Of a DNA stretch of 64,000 nucleotides, positions 61,963 through 64,000 are shown one piece after another. Positions within the stretch are counted from its first letter, which is position 1. Every line of letters starts with the position of its first letter. Under the pieces are notes generated by a model. The model was given only the letters and a program-made list of their open reading frames with translations. It had not been told where the DNA came from and searched no databases. The DNA is from Anaerostipes butyraticus (GTDB lineage Bacteria > Bacillota > Clostridia > Lachnospirales > Lachnospiraceae), in assembly GCF_016586355.1 (NCBI RefSeq), contig NZ_BLYI01000006.1, positions 124,001 to 188,000 on the forward strand, in the 5' to 3' direction. Made by a program: the position numbers and the translations under genes.

Positions 61963-62895
61963 ATGAAGGAAGGACGAGAGGTTTTTCAAATACTGCCGCT
62001 TACGATAAGAGGGATATTGTCGAAATATCATCTGGAAATAGAAAAAATGCAGGAAATCCGTCTGAGAGTCCAGAAACCGGTTCTGATCCGGTATGAACAT
62101 CAGGAATATTTTATTTCAGAAAGACGGGGACTGACGACGATACGGGAAGGTGCGCAGATTTTCACAAAGGAAGAGCTGAGACAGGCTATGGAATATATCA
62201 GCGGATATTCGCTCTATGCATATGAAGAACAAATGAAACAAGGTTATCTTACAATACAGGGAGGCCACCGGGTCGGACTGGCTGGATCAGCAGTAATGGA
62301 AAATGGGAAAATAAAGACAATGAAGCATATTTCCTGTCTGAATATCCGGATTGCTCATCAGATCAAGGGGTGCGCCGGTGAAATGTATCAGAAATGCCAG
62401 TCGGAAGGAAGGCTCCTTCCAACGCTGATCGTCTCACCTCCGGGATGTGGAAAGACGACTCTGCTGAGGGATCTGATCCGCACGGTTTCTGAAAAAGGAC
62501 AGACTGTGGGAGTTGTGGACGAGCGCAGTGAAATTGGAGCAGCATATCAGGGAATTCCCCAAAATGATCTGGGGATTCGTACAGATCTTCTGGATGGCTG
62601 CAGCAAGAGTGAAGGAATGAATCTGCTGATCCGCTCGATGGCGCCTGAGATCATTGCTGTGGATGAGGTGGGAACCAGAGAAGATGTGGATGCATTATTT
62701 TTTTGTGCTTTCCGGGGCTGTACTATACTGGCAACAGCACATGGAAGAAGCAGGGAATCCCTGATGAAGAATCCATATATGAAAGAGACCCTGAAAAAGA
62801 AGATGTTCCAGAGATATGTGATTTTGGATCACAGGGAAGAACCGGGAAAGATAAAGAAAATTTTCGATGAAAACGGGGTGGAACTTTATGTTTAA
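61963..62895 (+). CDS. spoIIIAA: Stage III sporulation protein AA
   Basis: Secretion ATPase-like protein of the SpoIIIA-SpoIIQ channel between mother cell and forespore. 310 residues, cytosolic. Walker A SPPGCGKTTLLRDLI (about 157-171), VVDERSEIGAAYQGIPQND (about 188-206) and the Walker B region EIIAVDEVGTREDVDAL. ATG 61963 has a GGGAGGG site. Its last eight bases overlap spoIIIAB. Confidence 0.95.
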   Translation: MKEGREVFQILPLTIRGILSKYHLEIEKMQEIRLRVQKPVLIRYEHQEYFISERRGLTTIREGAQIFTKEELRQAMEYISGYSLYAYEEQMKQGYLTIQGGHRVGLAGSAVMENGKIKTMKHISCLNIRIAHQIKGCAGEMYQKCQSEGRLLPTLIVSPPGCGKTTLLRDLIRTVSEKGQTVGVVDERSEIGAAYQGIPQNDLGIRTDLLDGCSKSEGMNLLIRSMAPEIIAVDEVGTREDVDALFFCAFRGCTILATAHGRSRESLMKNPYMKETLKKKMFQRYVILDHREEPGKIKKIFDENGVELYV

Positions 62896-63406
62896 GATCA
62901 TAGGAATTTTGCTGGTCGTGACGGCAGGCATCAGCTTTGGGTTTTCAAAGGCAGGGAAGGAACAAAAAAAACTGGAACAGGGGATTGCCCTGAAGCGGAT
63001 GCTGTATCTGCTTCAGGGAGAAATCCGGTATGGATTTACGCCGCTGCCGGAAGCTGTCGCGGTAATCGCAGAGAAGACTGCGCCGGAATTCCGGCCGTTT
63101 TTAAATCAGATAGCGAAACGGCTGAAAAGTTATCGTGAGGAGTCGTTTTTTGCAGTATGGAAGGAAGCATTGGAGGAACAGTTAAAACCGCAGATCATTG
63201 AGCCGAAATTTCTGGAAATTCTTATGTCCATGGGAGAGACCATCGGATATCTGGATAAAGAAATGCAGGAAAAAACCATTGATTTTGCGATTGAGCAGAT
63301 TGAAGATGTTATTTTTCAGATGAAGGATCAGGTCATAAAAAACTGCAGGATGTACCGGTCTCTCGGACTTTCCTTCGGGCTGCTTGTCGTGATCATTTTA
63401 GTGTAA
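62888..63406 (+). CDS. spoIIIAB: Stage III sporulation protein AB
   Basis: Membrane-anchored channel component of 172 residues with a membrane segment at each end (about 2-20 and 153-171) and a helical middle part like type II secretion F-domain proteins. KAGKEQKKLEQGIALKRMLYLLQGEIRYGFTPLPEA (about 20-55) is the family block. Start 62888 overlaps the spoIIIAA stop by eight bases. Confidence 0.93.
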   Translation: MFKIIGILLVVTAGISFGFSKAGKEQKKLEQGIALKRMLYLLQGEIRYGFTPLPEAVAVIAEKTAPEFRPFLNQIAKRLKSYREESFFAVWKEALEEQLKPQIIEPKFLEILMSMGETIGYLDKEMQEKTIDFAIEQIEDVIFQMKDQVIKNCRMYRSLGLSFGLLVVIILV

Positions 63407-63416
63407 GGAGGAAGGA

Positions 63417-63614
63417 ATGGACGTAAATATCATTTTTCGAATTGCAGCGGTGGGCATCCTTGTAACGATTCTGGTTCAGCTTTTGAAACATTCCGGACGG
63501 GAGGAGCAGGCGTTTCTGCTGACGCTGGCGGGACTGATCCTGGTTCTGTCATGGGTGATTCCGTACATATATGATCTGTTCGAAAGTGTACAGACGCTTT
63601 TTACGATCTCTTGA
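63417..63614 (+). CDS. spoIIIAC: Stage III sporulation protein AC
   Basis: 65-residue protein with two membrane helices (about 5-22 and 32-50), the normal size. The family pattern IIFRIAAVGILVTILVQLLK and GREEQAFLLTLAGLILVL is clear. GGAGGAAGG precedes the ATG, ten bases after spoIIIAB. Confidence 0.94.
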   Translation: MDVNIIFRIAAVGILVTILVQLLKHSGREEQAFLLTLAGLILVLSWVIPYIYDLFESVQTLFTIS

Positions 63615-63630
63615 AAATGGGGGTGGGTAT

Positions 63631-64000
63631 GTGATACAGGCAGCACTGTTTGGGATCATCGCCAGTCTGGCAGCAATGAAGATCAAATCCATCCGTCCGG
63701 AAATCGGACTGGCCATCGGGCTGGTATCCGGCATGATTCTGGCCGGATATGCACTGAATGAAATGCGGGAAGTGCTGGAAGTTTTTGAAACCATACGAAG
63801 TTATTCCGGGATTCCAAAGAGCTATTTTCAGATTCTGTTAAAACTGATCGGCATATCTTTTTTGTGTGAGATCACCTCCAATCTCTGCAGGGATGCAGGA
63901 CAGGAAACCATTGGGAAGCAGATTGAACTAATCGGGAAATTATCAATTCTTGCAGTCAGTGTGCCGATTTTTCAGGCGTTTCTGGAAACTGTGCAGGAAC
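63631..64000 (+). CDS. spoIIIAD: Stage III sporulation protein AD, 3' truncated by the window
   Basis: The frame from GTG 63631 is open to the window end; 123 residues are visible of about 128. It starts MIQAALFGIIASLAAMKIKS and has three to four membrane helices, with the SpoIIIAD block FLCEITSNLCRDAGQETIGKQ (about 74-94). An ATG at 63629 is in another frame and stops at once. A G-rich GGGGGTGGG site precedes it. Confidence 0.93.
   Translation, partial: MIQAALFGIIASLAAMKIKSIRPEIGLAIGLVSGMILAGYALNEMREVLEVFETIRSYSGIPKSYFQILLKLIGISFLCEITSNLCRDAGQETIGKQIELIGKLSILAVSVPIFQAFLETVQE

Noticed and set aside
1-64000. CRISPR arrays, insertion sequences, prophage or integration sites
   Set aside because: No regularly spaced repeats, transposase, integrase or phage genes were seen, and the tRNA-Arg end is not duplicated nearby.

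Overview
The window looks like chromosomal DNA of a spore-forming, anaerobic Clostridia, most likely Lachnospiraceae. Sporulation genes (gpr, spoIIP, the start of the spoIIIA operon) sit beside rex, meso-diaminopimelate dehydrogenase, hemZ/hemW and ATCase genes with a pyrI subunit. Base composition is moderate, strong AGGAGG ribosome sites and TTGACA-N17-TATAAT promoters are common, and TTG/GTG starts are frequent. There is no rRNA operon, CRISPR array, insertion sequence or prophage. One tRNA gene is present.

Layout. 1-1605: the 3' part of an argD-like aminotransferase and a small DMT permease. 1.7-7.1 kb: comEA, a two-component system, a GerMN lipoprotein and comEC, all co-directional. 7.3-14.4 kb: VOC protein, holA, rpsT (reverse), gpr, spoIIP, lepA, hemW. 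14.5-19.5 kb: internal-type subtilase, LrgA/LrgB pair, glycosyltransferase and ABC-F protein. 19.7-25.2 kb: the rex-acpS-nnr-alr-mazF series, yebC and a coiled-coil anchored protein. 25.4-26.0 kb (reverse): a protein whose N-terminus resembles a proteasome-type Ntn hydrolase. 26.1-28.7 kb: ddh, alpha/beta hydrolase, Zn metallopeptidase.

28.7-37.7 kb is the most coherent accessory block. A MerR regulator is divergent from larB-larC-larE (nickel-pincer nucleotide cofactor synthesis), followed by a CbiMN-CbiQ-CbiO nickel/cobalt ECF importer, a ferredoxin-like aldo/keto reductase, a membrane metallophosphoesterase and an RNase H. A MerR-type promoter with a 19-bp spacer and palindromic operator precedes larB. 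The enzyme that would use the cofactor (LarA family) is not in the window.

37.7-42.5 kb holds an unrecognised structured RNA with its own promoter and terminator, tRNA-Arg(CCG), a MATE exporter, a thioesterase, an RlmH lacking its C-terminal tail, and about 0.8 kb away a second RlmH-like protein that keeps the tail but has lost the SAM-binding knot. 42.6-54.4 kb: pyrBI, relA, MBL hydrolase, hemZ, HD-GYP protein, hisS, flavoprotein, aspS, a stand-alone tandem ACT protein and glyA. 54.5-61.9 kb: ROK regulator, cupin, L,D-transpeptidase, membrane protein, AraC regulator, LUD protein, topB. 61.9-64.0 kb: spoIIIAA, AB, AC and the start of AD behind a sigma-E-like promoter.

Best candidates for undescribed biology: the split RlmH pair, the Ntn-hydrolase-like protein with a possible N-terminal serine nucleophile, the structured RNA upstream of tRNA-Arg/MATE, and the MerR-controlled lar/nickel cassette without LarA. 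All calls come from reading the sequence; no database search was possible.
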